From assembly GCA_903874975.1 (NCBI GenBank), contig CAIQUL010000147.1, positions 1-64,000 on the forward strand: DNA of 64,000 nucleotides. Reading direction: 5' to 3'. The position numbers and the translations under genes were made by a program. This DNA comes from an uncultured Chthoniobacter sp. (GTDB lineage Bacteria; Verrucomicrobiota; Verrucomicrobiia; Chthoniobacterales; Chthoniobacteraceae). The stretch's first letter is position 1. Every line of letters begins with the position of its first letter. The notes under the pieces are model-generated. The model did no database searches. It saw nothing but the letters and a program-made list of their open reading frames with translations, and was not told where the DNA came from. Below are positions 1-9,139 of the stretch, one piece after another.

Positions 1-16
1 GGACGCGCGGGTGCCT

Positions 17-427
17 TCACACCCCGCGCCAGATCAGCCACGCCCAGTTCACGGCGATGGCTCCCACGGCGGTAAGGCGCGTGGCTTTTCCCGCCCACGC
101 GGGCACCGTGGCGGCGCGGAGGCGGGGCAGGCGCAGGGCGAGGACGGTGGCGGCGTAGAGATCGTAGAGCGCCATCGCGCCGAGGGTGGCGAAAAAGAGG
201 GGATTGATGGCGAGCGCGGCGGGGAAGTTTCCGCCGAGGGCGAAGCGCACGCAGCGCGTGGCCCCGCACGTCGGGCAGGCGCAGCCGGTGACCAGGTGAA
301 AAACGCATTGCGGCTGCGGGAGGCCGAGCCGCAGCCAGCACCACGCGCAGACGAGGCTCCCGAGCGTCACGCCGAGCCAGAGCGCTTCGTGGTCTGTCTC
401 ACCCGGTCGGAGGCGACGCCAGGTCAT
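17..427 (-). CDS. DUF2752 family membrane protein
   Basis: ORF with the CPTCGATR cysteine motif and hydrophobic segments typical of DUF2752. Confidence 0.75.
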   Translation of the reverse strand: MTWRRLRPGETDHEALWLGVTLGSLVCAWCWLRLGLPQPQCVFHLVTGCACPTCGATRCVRFALGGNFPAALAINPLFFATLGAMALYDLYAATVLALRLPRLRAATVPAWAGKATRLTAVGAIAVNWAWLIWRGV

Positions 428-446
428 GAAGGGGAGGGGCTGGGAC

Positions 447-1451
447 TTATTGCTTCATTCCCGCCGCTGCTGCGGGGATGGCGATCGCCACGACGATGAG
501 CAGGATGTAAAGCCCGCAGCAGGTCACGAGCGGGAGGAGCACCGCGCAAACCGCGCGGCCGGTGTTGATCTCGTGAGTTTTCGCCAGCCCCATGCACAGG
601 CAGACGACTCCCCAGAGAAAGCCGATCGAGCTTCCGCAAAGCGGGATGAGCGCGAGCGCCGAGCCCGCCCCGATCGCATAGCAACCCGTGCGGAAGGTCG
701 TCTCGAATGGCTGTTTGGCCCCGCTGCAAATCATCAGCGAAAGGTGAAGGATACCCGCGGAGACGAAGGTGCCAACGAGCATCGCCAGCACCGCCACGAC
801 GGTGATTCCGACAATGAAAATGGCTCCGGATCCCGCGCCTGCCGCGAGCGACGGGAAGGCTTGCTGCTGAGCTTCCTTCGGTAGGAAAGAGAGCATGCTT
901 TCTTGGAAAGCGAGGTTGAAGACCAGCGAGATAATCACTCCCGCGGTCGCGACGAGCATGTAGAAACCCAGCGGCGCCCCAAATCCGCCGTCACGCTTCA
1001 TCGTGGCAAACGCCTGGTTCGGATCGAGCAGCACCGCTTTCACCGTCTCCCAGATTGCTTTGAAAAGGCCGAGCTGCGCCCGCTGTTCCCACGCGGGACC
1101 GGTGCGCAGCGCTTCGTCGCCGCTCGGGAGTTCGCCGCCCTGCATCACCCCTTGCACGATGCCCGCCTTGGCCTCGGCGGAGTAGGCTTTGCCGTCCAGC
1201 CACACGATCTGCGACGGCGGGAAATAGCGGCCGGTCGCCGCGCAGCGGATCCAGCCTTCCGGCACGTCGGCACCCACCACCGGAGCCGCACCCACACCGG
1301 GACGCGCGTCCTTCAGCGGGGTCCAGTTTTCCATCCCCTCGCACCAGACGAGCGTGTTGGTGGTGATGGTGCCGGCGGCCAGCAGGCGGTCGATTTCGGC
1401 CTCCGGGACGGGGCCCTGGCGCTGTCCGCCGAGATCGTAATACCAGTTCAT
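447..1451 (-). CDS. GYF_2 domain + Yip1-like membrane protein
   Basis: N-term MNWYYDLGGQRQGPVPEAEIDRLLAAGTI.. is GYF_2-like; C-term multi-TM Yip1-like. Confidence 0.75.
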   Translation of the reverse strand: MNWYYDLGGQRQGPVPEAEIDRLLAAGTITTNTLVWCEGMENWTPLKDARPGVGAAPVVGADVPEGWIRCAATGRYFPPSQIVWLDGKAYSAEAKAGIVQGVMQGGELPSGDEALRTGPAWEQRAQLGLFKAIWETVKAVLLDPNQAFATMKRDGGFGAPLGFYMLVATAGVIISLVFNLAFQESMLSFLPKEAQQQAFPSLAAGAGSGAIFIVGITVVAVLAMLVGTFVSAGILHLSLMICSGAKQPFETTFRTGCYAIGAGSALALIPLCGSSIGFLWGVVCLCMGLAKTHEINTGRAVCAVLLPLVTCCGLYILLIVVAIAIPAAAAGMKQ

Positions 1452-1552
1452 GTTGTTTCTTGTTCTGTGGGTTGAGGGCTTCTAGCTTCCGCCGCGCCAT
1501 GCGACGCGCCGCAGTGAAGATGAACCCGCCAATCGAGTAAAACGGAAAACGC

Positions 1553-2182
1553 ATGTCCGTTGCCACCCCGCTTGACCCTGCCGTCGTCGCCTGTCCCGCA
1601 TGTGGATTTGGCCTCGCGCCGGAGACCATCCGGCGGGAAAACGAGATCGCCTGTCCGCACTGCCACGCGCTCGTCAGCGGCGAGTTTTTCCCCGTGTTCT
1701 GGTCGCCGCCCGCCACCGGTTCCGGCCTGGCCGACCGCGCCGACGACGGCGACGCGGTCTGCTTTTTCCACCCGGAAAACCGCGCCGCGCTGAGCTGCGA
1801 CCGCTGCGGGCGTTTCGTCTGCACGGTGTGCGACATGCCGCTCGGTGCGCGCCATCTTTGCCCCACCTGCCTGAGCAGCGGGCTGGGCGCGGAAAAGCTC
1901 CCCGAGCTGATTGTGCGCCGCTTTCACTGGTCGAATTCCGCGTTGCTTGCCGGGCTGCTGCCGCTGGTCGCGTTTTTCATCTGGCCGGTCTTTGTCGTCA
2001 CCGGTCCGCTGGCGATTTTCTGCGCGCTCTTTGGCTGGAAACGGCCGGGCAGCCTCCCGCGCGGACGCCGCCGCTGGGTGGCGGTCATCGGGCTCGTGCT
2101 CGGGGTCGTGCAACTCGCGGTGTGGATCGGCCTCATCGGGATGTTCGCCAACCTCTTTGCCAACTCGAACAGCTCCGAATGA
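1553..2182 (+). CDS. B-box/zinc-ribbon type membrane protein
   Basis: CxxC pairs (CPACGFG, CPHC, CDRCGRFVCTVC, CPTC) followed by two TM segments. Confidence 0.65.
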   Translation: MSVATPLDPAVVACPACGFGLAPETIRRENEIACPHCHALVSGEFFPVFWSPPATGSGLADRADDGDAVCFFHPENRAALSCDRCGRFVCTVCDMPLGARHLCPTCLSSGLGAEKLPELIVRRFHWSNSALLAGLLPLVAFFIWPVFVVTGPLAIFCALFGWKRPGSLPRGRRRWVAVIGLVLGVVQLAVWIGLIGMFANLFANSNSSE

Positions 2183-2715
2183 GCGCGCCCGAGCCCACCT
2201 ACCGCAAGCTCCCCGGACGCGGCCTCGGCTGGAGCGGCTTCGCGCGCATTTGGATCGCGGAGGAGCATCTGCTCGAGGTGAATTCCCTCCTCGTCAGCGA
2301 GCGCTACCGCCGCTTTTTTCTGCGCGATATTTCCGCGCTCGTCATCCGCCGAACGAAAGTGGGGCTCGCCTGGAACATCGTCCACGGCGTGCTCGGCGGC
2401 GGTGGCGCGCTGCTCGCGGGCGGGCTGTGGTGGGGGAGCGCGACGGCGGACCAGGGAGCCCAAGAAGTCCTGCAGGTCTTGGCCGTGATGACCTCGCCCT
2501 TCGCCGCCCTTTTCCTCGTCCTTTTTTCCATCAATCTCCTCCTCGGTCCGACTTGCCGCTGCCATCTCCAGACCACCACCGCCGGCTGGCACGCGCTCAC
2601 CGCCCCGACGCGCCTCGGCCCCGCCCGGCGCTTCCTCGCCCGGCTCGCCCCGCTCATCGAGGCCGCGCAAGCCGCGCCCGCCCCACCGCCGCTCGCGACC
2701 GAGCCTTCCCGCTGA
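2179..2715 (+). CDS. hypothetical membrane protein
   Basis: Overlapping ATG start with the upstream gene; internal start MSAPEPTYRKLPG in ORF 1600..2715; TM segments. Confidence 0.65.
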   Translation: MSAPEPTYRKLPGRGLGWSGFARIWIAEEHLLEVNSLLVSERYRRFFLRDISALVIRRTKVGLAWNIVHGVLGGGGALLAGGLWWGSATADQGAQEVLQVLAVMTSPFAALFLVLFSINLLLGPTCRCHLQTTTAGWHALTAPTRLGPARRFLARLAPLIEAAQAAPAPPPLATEPSR

Positions 2716-3050
2716 TGGCCGCCCTCGCCCGCCAGCGTTGCCTGCACCACGGCAGCCGCGAAGCTGTCGCGCGCTGCCTGGACTGCCGCCAGTTTTTCTG
2801 CCGCGAATGCATCACCGAGCACGACGAGCGCGTGGTCTGCGCGTCGTGTTTGAAAAAAGTCGCGCAGGCCGCGGCGAAATCCGCCCGTCGGCGCGTGAAT
2901 CTCTGGCCGGTCCTCCAGACCGCCTCCGGGCTGCTGCTGACGGTGGTCTTTTTCTACCTCGTCGGCAGCGCCCTGCTCGCGCTGCCGGATTCCTTTCACG
3001 ACGGCTCGCTTTGGGAGCAGCCCTTCGTGGACAGTTCCGACTCCGAATGA
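2715..3050 (+). CDS. B-box zinc finger-like small membrane protein
   Basis: MAALARQRCLHHGSREAVARCLDCRQFFCRECITEH..CASC; ATG overlaps previous stop. Confidence 0.65.
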   Translation: MAALARQRCLHHGSREAVARCLDCRQFFCRECITEHDERVVCASCLKKVAQAAAKSARRRVNLWPVLQTASGLLLTVVFFYLVGSALLALPDSFHDGSLWEQPFVDSSDSE

Positions 3051-4684
3051 AACGCCGCGACCTCCAGCGCAGCGGCCAGCCCGCCAGCGATCTGCTCGAA
3101 GACGCCGTGCGGCTGCTCCGCCGCGCGCCGCTTTCCGCGTGGCTCGCCTACTTCATCGGCACGGTGCCGGGCCTGCTCGGCGCGCTCTATTTTCTCTTCG
3201 ACATGGGCCACAGCGGCGACGCCGCGGCGCGGCTCGTTGGTTCCTCGCTGGCGCTGGGCGCGGTGTGGCTGTGGATGAAATGCTGGCAGGCCGTCTTCTG
3301 CTGCCGCCTGCGCGCCGAGCTGCTGCTGCTCGACCCGCCCACCTGGACGGCGGGCCGCGTGGCGCGGCTCGCCGCGGCGCAGATCGCGCTCCAGCCGCTC
3401 GGGCTGATCGTGCGTCCGCTCGCGCTCGTGCTCACGCTGCCCTCCATCTGGGTGGCCACCTTTTTTCAAAACGTGACGGTCCTCGGCGATGGCGAAGACG
3501 ACGGCGTGTGGGCGCTTTTCCGGCGCTCTTTTGCGCAGTGTCTGCTGTGGCCGTTGCAGGCGCACTTCGCCGCCTCGCTGCTTCTGGCGTTCGGCTTTTT
3601 CGTCTGGCTGAATATCGCGATCGCCATCTTCAGCCTGCCGCAGCTCGGGCGGATGTTCTTCGGAGTCGAAAGCATATTTTCGCAGAACCCGATGGGCATG
3701 CTGAATTTCACCACGCTGGCCGTCTCGCTGGCCACGCTCTACCTCTGCCTCGATCCGCTGCGCAAGGCGATCCACGTCCTGCGCTGCTTCGCCGGCAGCT
3801 CGCTCCGCAGCGGGGCCGATCTCGAGGTGCAGCTCCAAGGCGCGCGCCGCGCCGCGCCGCCCGCCGCCTTCGCGGTGCTGGCGCTGCTTTTCCTCGGCGC
3901 GCTCGGCCCCGCGCCCGCGCCCGCGGCGATGAAGCAGGAGCCCAAAGTGGGTTCGACCGAACTCAGTGAGTCGCTCGACGACGTGCTCTCGCGCCGCGAA
4001 TACTCCTGGCGCGCGCCGCGCGAAGATCAGCCGCAGGCCAGGGAAGATTCCTGGTTCGGAAAGATCATGAAGGATTTCGGCGAGTGGATGCGGCAGCAGG
4101 TCGAGACGCTCACGAAGTGGGTGGGGAAGATGATGAAGAAGTTCGGCGACTGGCTTTTTCCCGACCGCGAATTCAGCTCCAGCGCTGGCGGAGGTGGGCT
4201 TTGGAGTTGGTTGGGAAACGCTCGCGTCCTCGGCATCGGGCTGGCCTTCGCCGCCGTGGTCATCCTCATCGTGCTGCTCGTGCGCCGCCGGCGGCCGCGC
4301 GCGGAGGTGGTGGCCGAGGCGGTCGCGGTGCGGCCGGATTTGAACGCCGAGAACGTGACCGCCGATCAGCTCCCGGAAGACGGCTGGCTGCAGCTCGCCC
4401 GCGAGCTGCGGGCCAGCGGACAGCTCCGGTTGGCCCTGCGCGCCTCCTACCTCGCCAGCCTCGCGCACCTCGGGCACCGCGAACTCATCTGCCTCGCGCG
4501 TCACAAATCGAATCACGACTACGACCGCGAACTCCAGCGCCGCGCCCGCGCGAACACCGCGTTGCTCGGGGCGTTCGACCGCAATCTCGACGCCTTTGAG
4601 CGCTCGTGGTACGGCGAGCACGAAGTCACCGACGCGACGCTCGGCGACTTCTCCCAAAATCTCGAACGGATCCGCGCATGCTGA
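3047..4684 (+). CDS. DUF4129 domain-containing membrane protein
   Basis: Multi-TM N-term; C-term LRASGQLRLALRASYLASLAHLGHRELICLARHKSNHDYDREL resembles DUF4129. Confidence 0.7.
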   Translation: MKRRDLQRSGQPASDLLEDAVRLLRRAPLSAWLAYFIGTVPGLLGALYFLFDMGHSGDAAARLVGSSLALGAVWLWMKCWQAVFCCRLRAELLLLDPPTWTAGRVARLAAAQIALQPLGLIVRPLALVLTLPSIWVATFFQNVTVLGDGEDDGVWALFRRSFAQCLLWPLQAHFAASLLLAFGFFVWLNIAIAIFSLPQLGRMFFGVESIFSQNPMGMLNFTTLAVSLATLYLCLDPLRKAIHVLRCFAGSSLRSGADLEVQLQGARRAAPPAAFAVLALLFLGALGPAPAPAAMKQEPKVGSTELSESLDDVLSRREYSWRAPREDQPQAREDSWFGKIMKDFGEWMRQQVETLTKWVGKMMKKFGDWLFPDREFSSSAGGGGLWSWLGNARVLGIGLAFAAVVILIVLLVRRRRPRAEVVAEAVAVRPDLNAENVTADQLPEDGWLQLARELRASGQLRLALRASYLASLAHLGHRELICLARHKSNHDYDRELQRRARANTALLGAFDRNLDAFERSWYGEHEVTDATLGDFSQNLERIRAC

Positions 4685-5985
4685 GGAAGCCGCTCGTCAT
4701 CGCCGCCGCGCTCGCGCTCGCCGCGCTCTTCCTCTACGGCGTCGCGCAGCTTTTCGTCCTGCGTTACGAGAGGGGCGACGTTTATCCGCCCTACTCCACG
4801 CTCCGCTCCGATCCGCTCGGCACGAAGGGACTTTACGAGGCGCTCGACCGCCTGCCCGAGCTGCGCGCCAGCCGCAATTTCGGCCCGCTGCCGCGACTCC
4901 AGCCAGCCACGCCGGTCACCCTGGTCTATGCCGGACTGACCCATCGCGCTTATTGGGAATCCCGCGAGCTGAGCACCTTCAACGAACTCCTACTCGGCGG
5001 GACACGGGCGGTCTTCGCGTTTCTCCCGGAGGAGCAGCGGCTTCGATCCGCGGAGGAGGTGAGCGCCGACGCAGCAGCCCGGAGCAAGAAGCAGGAGGCA
5101 CGCAGCGCGAAGGGGAAGCCGAAGGGCAAGAAGCTCGGCGCGAAAGACCGGGCGGCCGAGAAGAAGGCTCCCGCTGATGAGAAGAAGCCGGCTGCCGATG
5201 CGGATGAAGACGACGAGGAGGAGAACCGAGCCCTGATCCATTTCAAGGAGGTTTCCAGGCGCTGGGGTTTCGCCTTCGATTACCTGCCGGCTGACGAGGA
5301 GAGGGAGTTCGACCGCGTGGCCGTGCGCGCCGACGACAAGGCCAGGCTGGAACCCAAGATCACCTGGCACACCGCACTCTTTTTCAAAGATCTGAAGCCC
5401 GAGTGGAAAGTGCTCTACCGCTGTGAAGGGCAGCCGGTGGTCATCGAGCGTCGCCTGGGCCGCGGTAGCATCGTGCTCGCGGCGGACTCCTATTTCCTGA
5501 GCAACGAAGCGATGCGCCGCGAACGCCATCCGCTGCTCCTCGCCCATCTTTTCGACGGTCCGCCCGCGCTGGTCTTCGACGAAGAGCACCACGGCGTGCG
5601 CAACGATCCCGGCATCGCGTCGCTCGCCCGCAAATACCGTCTGCACGGTGTCGTCGCGGGCGTGCTGCTCATCGCGCTGCTCTTCGTCTGGAAAAACGCC
5701 ACGCGCTTCATCCCCGCCTACCACGACGACGCCCACGACGGCGACATCGTCCTCGGCAAGGAATCCGCCGCCGGTTTCATCAACCTCCTCCGCCGCACCA
5801 TCCGGCCCGCCGACATCCTCTCGCTCTGCGTCGCGGAATGGCGCAAATCCGCCCCGCATCGTCCCGCCGACCGCGCCCGCGCCGAGGAACTCGCTGCCCA
5901 GGAACAAGTCCGCCCCACCGCCCAGCGCAACCCCGTCGCCACCTACCAAGCCATCGCCCAAACGCTCACCCGCAAACGCCCTTAA
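4678..5985 (+). CDS. DUF4350 domain-containing protein
   Basis: YPPYSTLRSDPLGTKGLYEALDRLPEL.. motif, operonic position before moxR. Confidence 0.7.
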   Translation: MLRKPLVIAAALALAALFLYGVAQLFVLRYERGDVYPPYSTLRSDPLGTKGLYEALDRLPELRASRNFGPLPRLQPATPVTLVYAGLTHRAYWESRELSTFNELLLGGTRAVFAFLPEEQRLRSAEEVSADAAARSKKQEARSAKGKPKGKKLGAKDRAAEKKAPADEKKPAADADEDDEEENRALIHFKEVSRRWGFAFDYLPADEEREFDRVAVRADDKARLEPKITWHTALFFKDLKPEWKVLYRCEGQPVVIERRLGRGSIVLAADSYFLSNEAMRRERHPLLLAHLFDGPPALVFDEEHHGVRNDPGIASLARKYRLHGVVAGVLLIALLFVWKNATRFIPAYHDDAHDGDIVLGKESAAGFINLLRRTIRPADILSLCVAEWRKSAPHRPADRARAEELAAQEQVRPTAQRNPVATYQAIAQTLTRKRP

Positions 5986-6007
5986 ATCCTACTCCCTAAA
6001 TTTCCCC

Positions 6008-6973
6008 ATGCCCACCGACACCGCCCACATCCAAGACGTCCTCACCCGTGCCCGCGCCGAAGTGCGCAAAGTCATCATCGGTCAGGAGGACGTGATCAAT
6101 AAGGCGCTCATCGCCGTCTTCACCGGCCACCACGCGCTCATCGAGGGCGTGCCCGGTGTCGCCAAAACGCTGCTCGTGCGCACGCTCGCGCGGGTGCTCG
6201 GGTGCGAGTTCAACCGCATCCAATTCACCCCCGATCTCATGCCCGCCGACATCACCGGCACGAGCGTTTTCAACATGCAGAAGAACGAGTTCGTCCTCAT
6301 CAAAGGGCCGGTCTTCACCACCTTTCTGCTCGCCGATGAAATCAACCGCGCCCCCGCGAAAACGCAGTCCGCGCTGCTCCAGGCCATGCAGGAGCGGCGG
6401 GTGACGATCGACCGCGACACGCATGCGCTTTCGCCGCACTTCACCGTCTTCGCGACGCAAAACCCGGTCGAGTACGAGGGCACCTATCCGCTGCCCGAGG
6501 CGCAGAAAGACCGCTTCATGCTCAAGATCTCGATGAACACGCCCGACCGCGCCAGCGAGCTGGAACTCGCGCACCGCATGCTCGGCTCGCACTCGCCCGA
6601 GGAGGCGCTCGCCGCCGGCGAAGTCCAGGCCGTAGTTTCCGCCGAGGACCTCGCCCAGCTCCGCCGCGCGCTCGAAGGCGTGACCGTCCGCGACGAGCTC
6701 ACGGCCTACGTCGTGGACCTCGTGCGCGCGACTCGCGAGACGGACACCGTCCTCGTCGGCGCTGGTCCGCGCGCCACGCAGGCGCTGCTCCTCGCCAGCC
6801 GCGCCAACGCCGCGCTCGCGGGGCGGGATTTCGTCACGCCGGACGACGTGAAAGCCATGACCGAAGCCGTGCTCGGGCACCGCCTCGTGCTGCGGCCGGA
6901 GTATGAGATTGAAGGCGTCACCATCGCAGAAGTGATCGCGAAAATTTTGGAGCACGTGACCGTGCCGCGATGA
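6008..6973 (+). CDS. MoxR family AAA ATPase
   Basis: VIIGQEDVINKALIAVFTGHHALIEGVPGVAKTLLVRTLA; DEINRAPAKTQSALLQAMQE; ATQNPVEYEGTYPLPEAQKDRF. Confidence 0.95.
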   Translation: MPTDTAHIQDVLTRARAEVRKVIIGQEDVINKALIAVFTGHHALIEGVPGVAKTLLVRTLARVLGCEFNRIQFTPDLMPADITGTSVFNMQKNEFVLIKGPVFTTFLLADEINRAPAKTQSALLQAMQERRVTIDRDTHALSPHFTVFATQNPVEYEGTYPLPEAQKDRFMLKISMNTPDRASELELAHRMLGSHSPEEALAAGEVQAVVSAEDLAQLRRALEGVTVRDELTAYVVDLVRATRETDTVLVGAGPRATQALLLASRANAALAGRDFVTPDDVKAMTEAVLGHRLVLRPEYEIEGVTIAEVIAKILEHVTVPR

Positions 6974-6975
6974 GA

Positions 6976-7451
6976 GGGAAAATTCGAAATCCGAAACAAA
7001 TCCGAAATGTCTGAAAGCAGGGAAAACAGACCCTATGACCTTGAAGAGCGGACCTTCGCTTTTGCTCGGGATGTGCGCGCTTTCATAAAGTTGCTGGAGC
7101 GGACAATTGGAAATGTCGAGGACGCCCGACAGGTTGTTCGTTCTTCTGGTTCGGTGGCAGCCAACTACATCGAGGCCAATGAATCGCTGAGCAAAAAGGA
7201 CTTTCGGATGCGGATCAAAATCGGACGGAAGGAAGCCAAGGAAAGTCGCCTTTGGCTAAGGCTTATCGACACCGAAAATCGGCCGGAAGCGCGAGCCCAT
7301 CAGGAACGACTCTGCATGGAGGCTCAAGAGCTGATGAACATCCTCGGCGCAATTTTCCGAAAATGTGAGGGCGGCGAATGATTCCTTTTCCCGTCTTTCA
7401 CTTCCTTCGGATTTGTTTCGGATTTCGATATTCGGATTTCGAACTTTTCCC
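6976..7451. mobile_element. Putative IVS-like cassette: four-helix-bundle ORF between heptad-periodic inverted repeats
   Basis: Left arm 6976-7026 gggaaaattcgaaatccgaaacaaatccgaaatgtctgaaagcagggaaaa pairs with right arm 7387-7451 (reverse complement gggaaaagttcgaaatccgaatatcgaaatccgaaacaaatccgaaggaagtgaaagacgggaaa). Fills the whole moxR stop to DUF58 ATG gap. Confidence 0.65.
7007..7381 (+). CDS. Four-helix-bundle protein (23S rRNA IVS / S23-like family)
   Basis: YDLEERTFAFARDVRAFIKLL..VRSSGSVAANYIEANESLSKKDFRMRIKIGRKEAKESRLWLRL family signature. Confidence 0.9.
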   Translation: MSESRENRPYDLEERTFAFARDVRAFIKLLERTIGNVEDARQVVRSSGSVAANYIEANESLSKKDFRMRIKIGRKEAKESRLWLRLIDTENRPEARAHQERLCMEAQELMNILGAIFRKCEGGE

Positions 7452-8837
7452 ATGCTAGTTCCCCGCACGCGCCTCATCCTCTGGATCACGCTGATCGTGC
7501 TGCCTTTCGCCGCGATCGCGGCGACGCTCCCCACGCTCTCTTGGCTGGCGGCGATCTTCATCGGCGGGCTGGGTTTCCTGGTGATCTTCGACGCGGTCAC
7601 CGCGCGCGGCGGCCTCGGTGGGGTGCGCGTGATTTTACCCGAGGTGGTGCGTTTGCAAAAGGACCGGCCCGGCACCGTGGAGGTCCGCATCCAGAACGAC
7701 GCGCAAGACGCGCGCCGGCTGCGGATCGGTTTCGCGTTCCCGCGCGAGATCAAACCCGCAAGCGAAGACCGCGAGGCGCTGCTCCCGGCGGGCGCGCAAG
7801 TTTCCCGGCTCGACTGGGCGGTCACGCCGGCGCGGCGTGGTCAGTATTTTCTCGATCGCGTGTATCTCGAAGCGGTCTCGCCGCTCGGCTTCTGGGCGGC
7901 GCGGACCAGCCACGCGCTGCGCTCCGAGCTGCGCGTGTATCCCAATCTTTTCGACGAGCGGAAAAACGTCGCCGCGATCTTCCTCAAGCGCGGCCAACTC
8001 GGCGCGCACGCCCAGCGCGCTGCCGGGCAGGGACGCGATTTTGAAAAGCTGCGGATGTACGTCCCTGGCGACAGCCTCAACGAAATTCATTGGAAAGCCT
8101 CGGCCAAGCGCGGCCACCCGGTGACGAAAGTTTTCCAGGTCGAGCGCACTCAGGAGGTTTACGTGATCGTGGATGCCTCGCGCTTGTCGGCCCGACAGAT
8201 TTCCGGTTCCAAATCGGCCGCGCCTTCACCGCAACCAGCAACCCGCGACCAGAAACAAGAAACCCCTGAGACGACCGTCCTCGAACGCTACGTCACCGCC
8301 GCGCTCATCCTCGGCCTCGCCGCCGAGCAGCAGGGCGATCAGTTCGGGCTCGTGACCTTCAGCGATCGCGTGCTCAGCTTTGTCCGCGCGAAGAGCGGCC
8401 AGGCCCACTACGACGCCTGCCGCGACCGCCTCTACGCGCTCCAGCCGCAGAGCGTCACGCCCGACTTCGAGGAGCTGTGCTCGTTCATTCGCCTGCGGTT
8501 GCGCAAACGCGCGCTGCTCATTTTCCTCACCGCGCTCGACGACCCAATGCTCGCCGAGAGCTTTGCCAAAGCCAGCGAGCTGATCAGCCGCCAGCACCTG
8601 ATGATCGTGGACATGCTTCAACCGCCCGGCGCGCAACCGCTCTTCAGCGATGCCGCCGTCACCAGCATCGACGACCTTTACCGCCACCTCGGCGGCCACC
8701 TGCAATGGAACAGCCTGCGCGAACTCGAAAAGGTGCTCAAACGCCGCGGCGTCCGCTTCGCCCTGCTCGATTCCGGCAAGCTCGTCGCGCAGGTCATCGG
8801 GCAGCATGCGGAGGTGAAACGGCGGCAGCTTTTGTAA
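7452..8837 (+). CDS. DUF58 domain-containing protein
   Basis: GRDFEKLRMYVPGDSLNEIHWKASAKRGHPVTKVFQVERTQEVYVIVDASR; adjacent to moxR. Confidence 0.92.
   Translation: MLVPRTRLILWITLIVLPFAAIAATLPTLSWLAAIFIGGLGFLVIFDAVTARGGLGGVRVILPEVVRLQKDRPGTVEVRIQNDAQDARRLRIGFAFPREIKPASEDREALLPAGAQVSRLDWAVTPARRGQYFLDRVYLEAVSPLGFWAARTSHALRSELRVYPNLFDERKNVAAIFLKRGQLGAHAQRAAGQGRDFEKLRMYVPGDSLNEIHWKASAKRGHPVTKVFQVERTQEVYVIVDASRLSARQISGSKSAAPSPQPATRDQKQETPETTVLERYVTAALILGLAAEQQGDQFGLVTFSDRVLSFVRAKSGQAHYDACRDRLYALQPQSVTPDFEELCSFIRLRLRKRALLIFLTALDDPMLAESFAKASELISRQHLMIVDMLQPPGAQPLFSDAAVTSIDDLYRHLGGHLQWNSLRELEKVLKRRGVRFALLDSGKLVAQVIGQHAEVKRRQLL
8232..8267. repeat. In-frame heptad-periodic stretch in DUF58 gene
   Basis: aaccagc aacccgc gaccaga aacaaga aacccct. 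Confidence 0.5.
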
Positions 8838-8868
8838 TGACGAATGTCGGATGACGAATGACGAAAGC
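8835..8868. repeat. Orphan heptad-periodic arm overlapping DUF58 stop
   Basis: taa-tgacgaa-tgtcgga-tgacgaa-tgacgaa; no complementary arm seen nearby. Confidence 0.55.
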
Positions 8869-9139
8869 TGAGCGCGCCGCTGGCATCCTGCTCGACACCG
8901 GCGTCGTGGTCGAAGCGACAATCAGGCGCTGACCGGGCCCACCGAACCGCTCTTTCTCGCGCTCGTCACGCCTTGTGACCAAGTCCGCCTCCTGACCAAG
9001 CTGGAGCTTGGGCACGAGGAGTGGGCCTGGGGGGAAAGAGGAAATGCTCGGGCGTTGGCGGACGGGCGTTTTTCCAAAATGCGCCTTTTATTTGGCAGAG
9101 GTGCGGGTATCAGGGGTGTCCGCTTTTACCACCTTCGCC

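Noticed and set aside
2996-4657. 553-aa antisense ORF over the DUF4129 gene
   Set aside because: Low-complexity composition, no signature; sense gene fits operon spacing with overlapping start/stop codons.
8835-8868. CRISPR-like short repeats
   Set aside because: Direct 7-nt units without spacers; no repeat-spacer array and no cas genes in the window.
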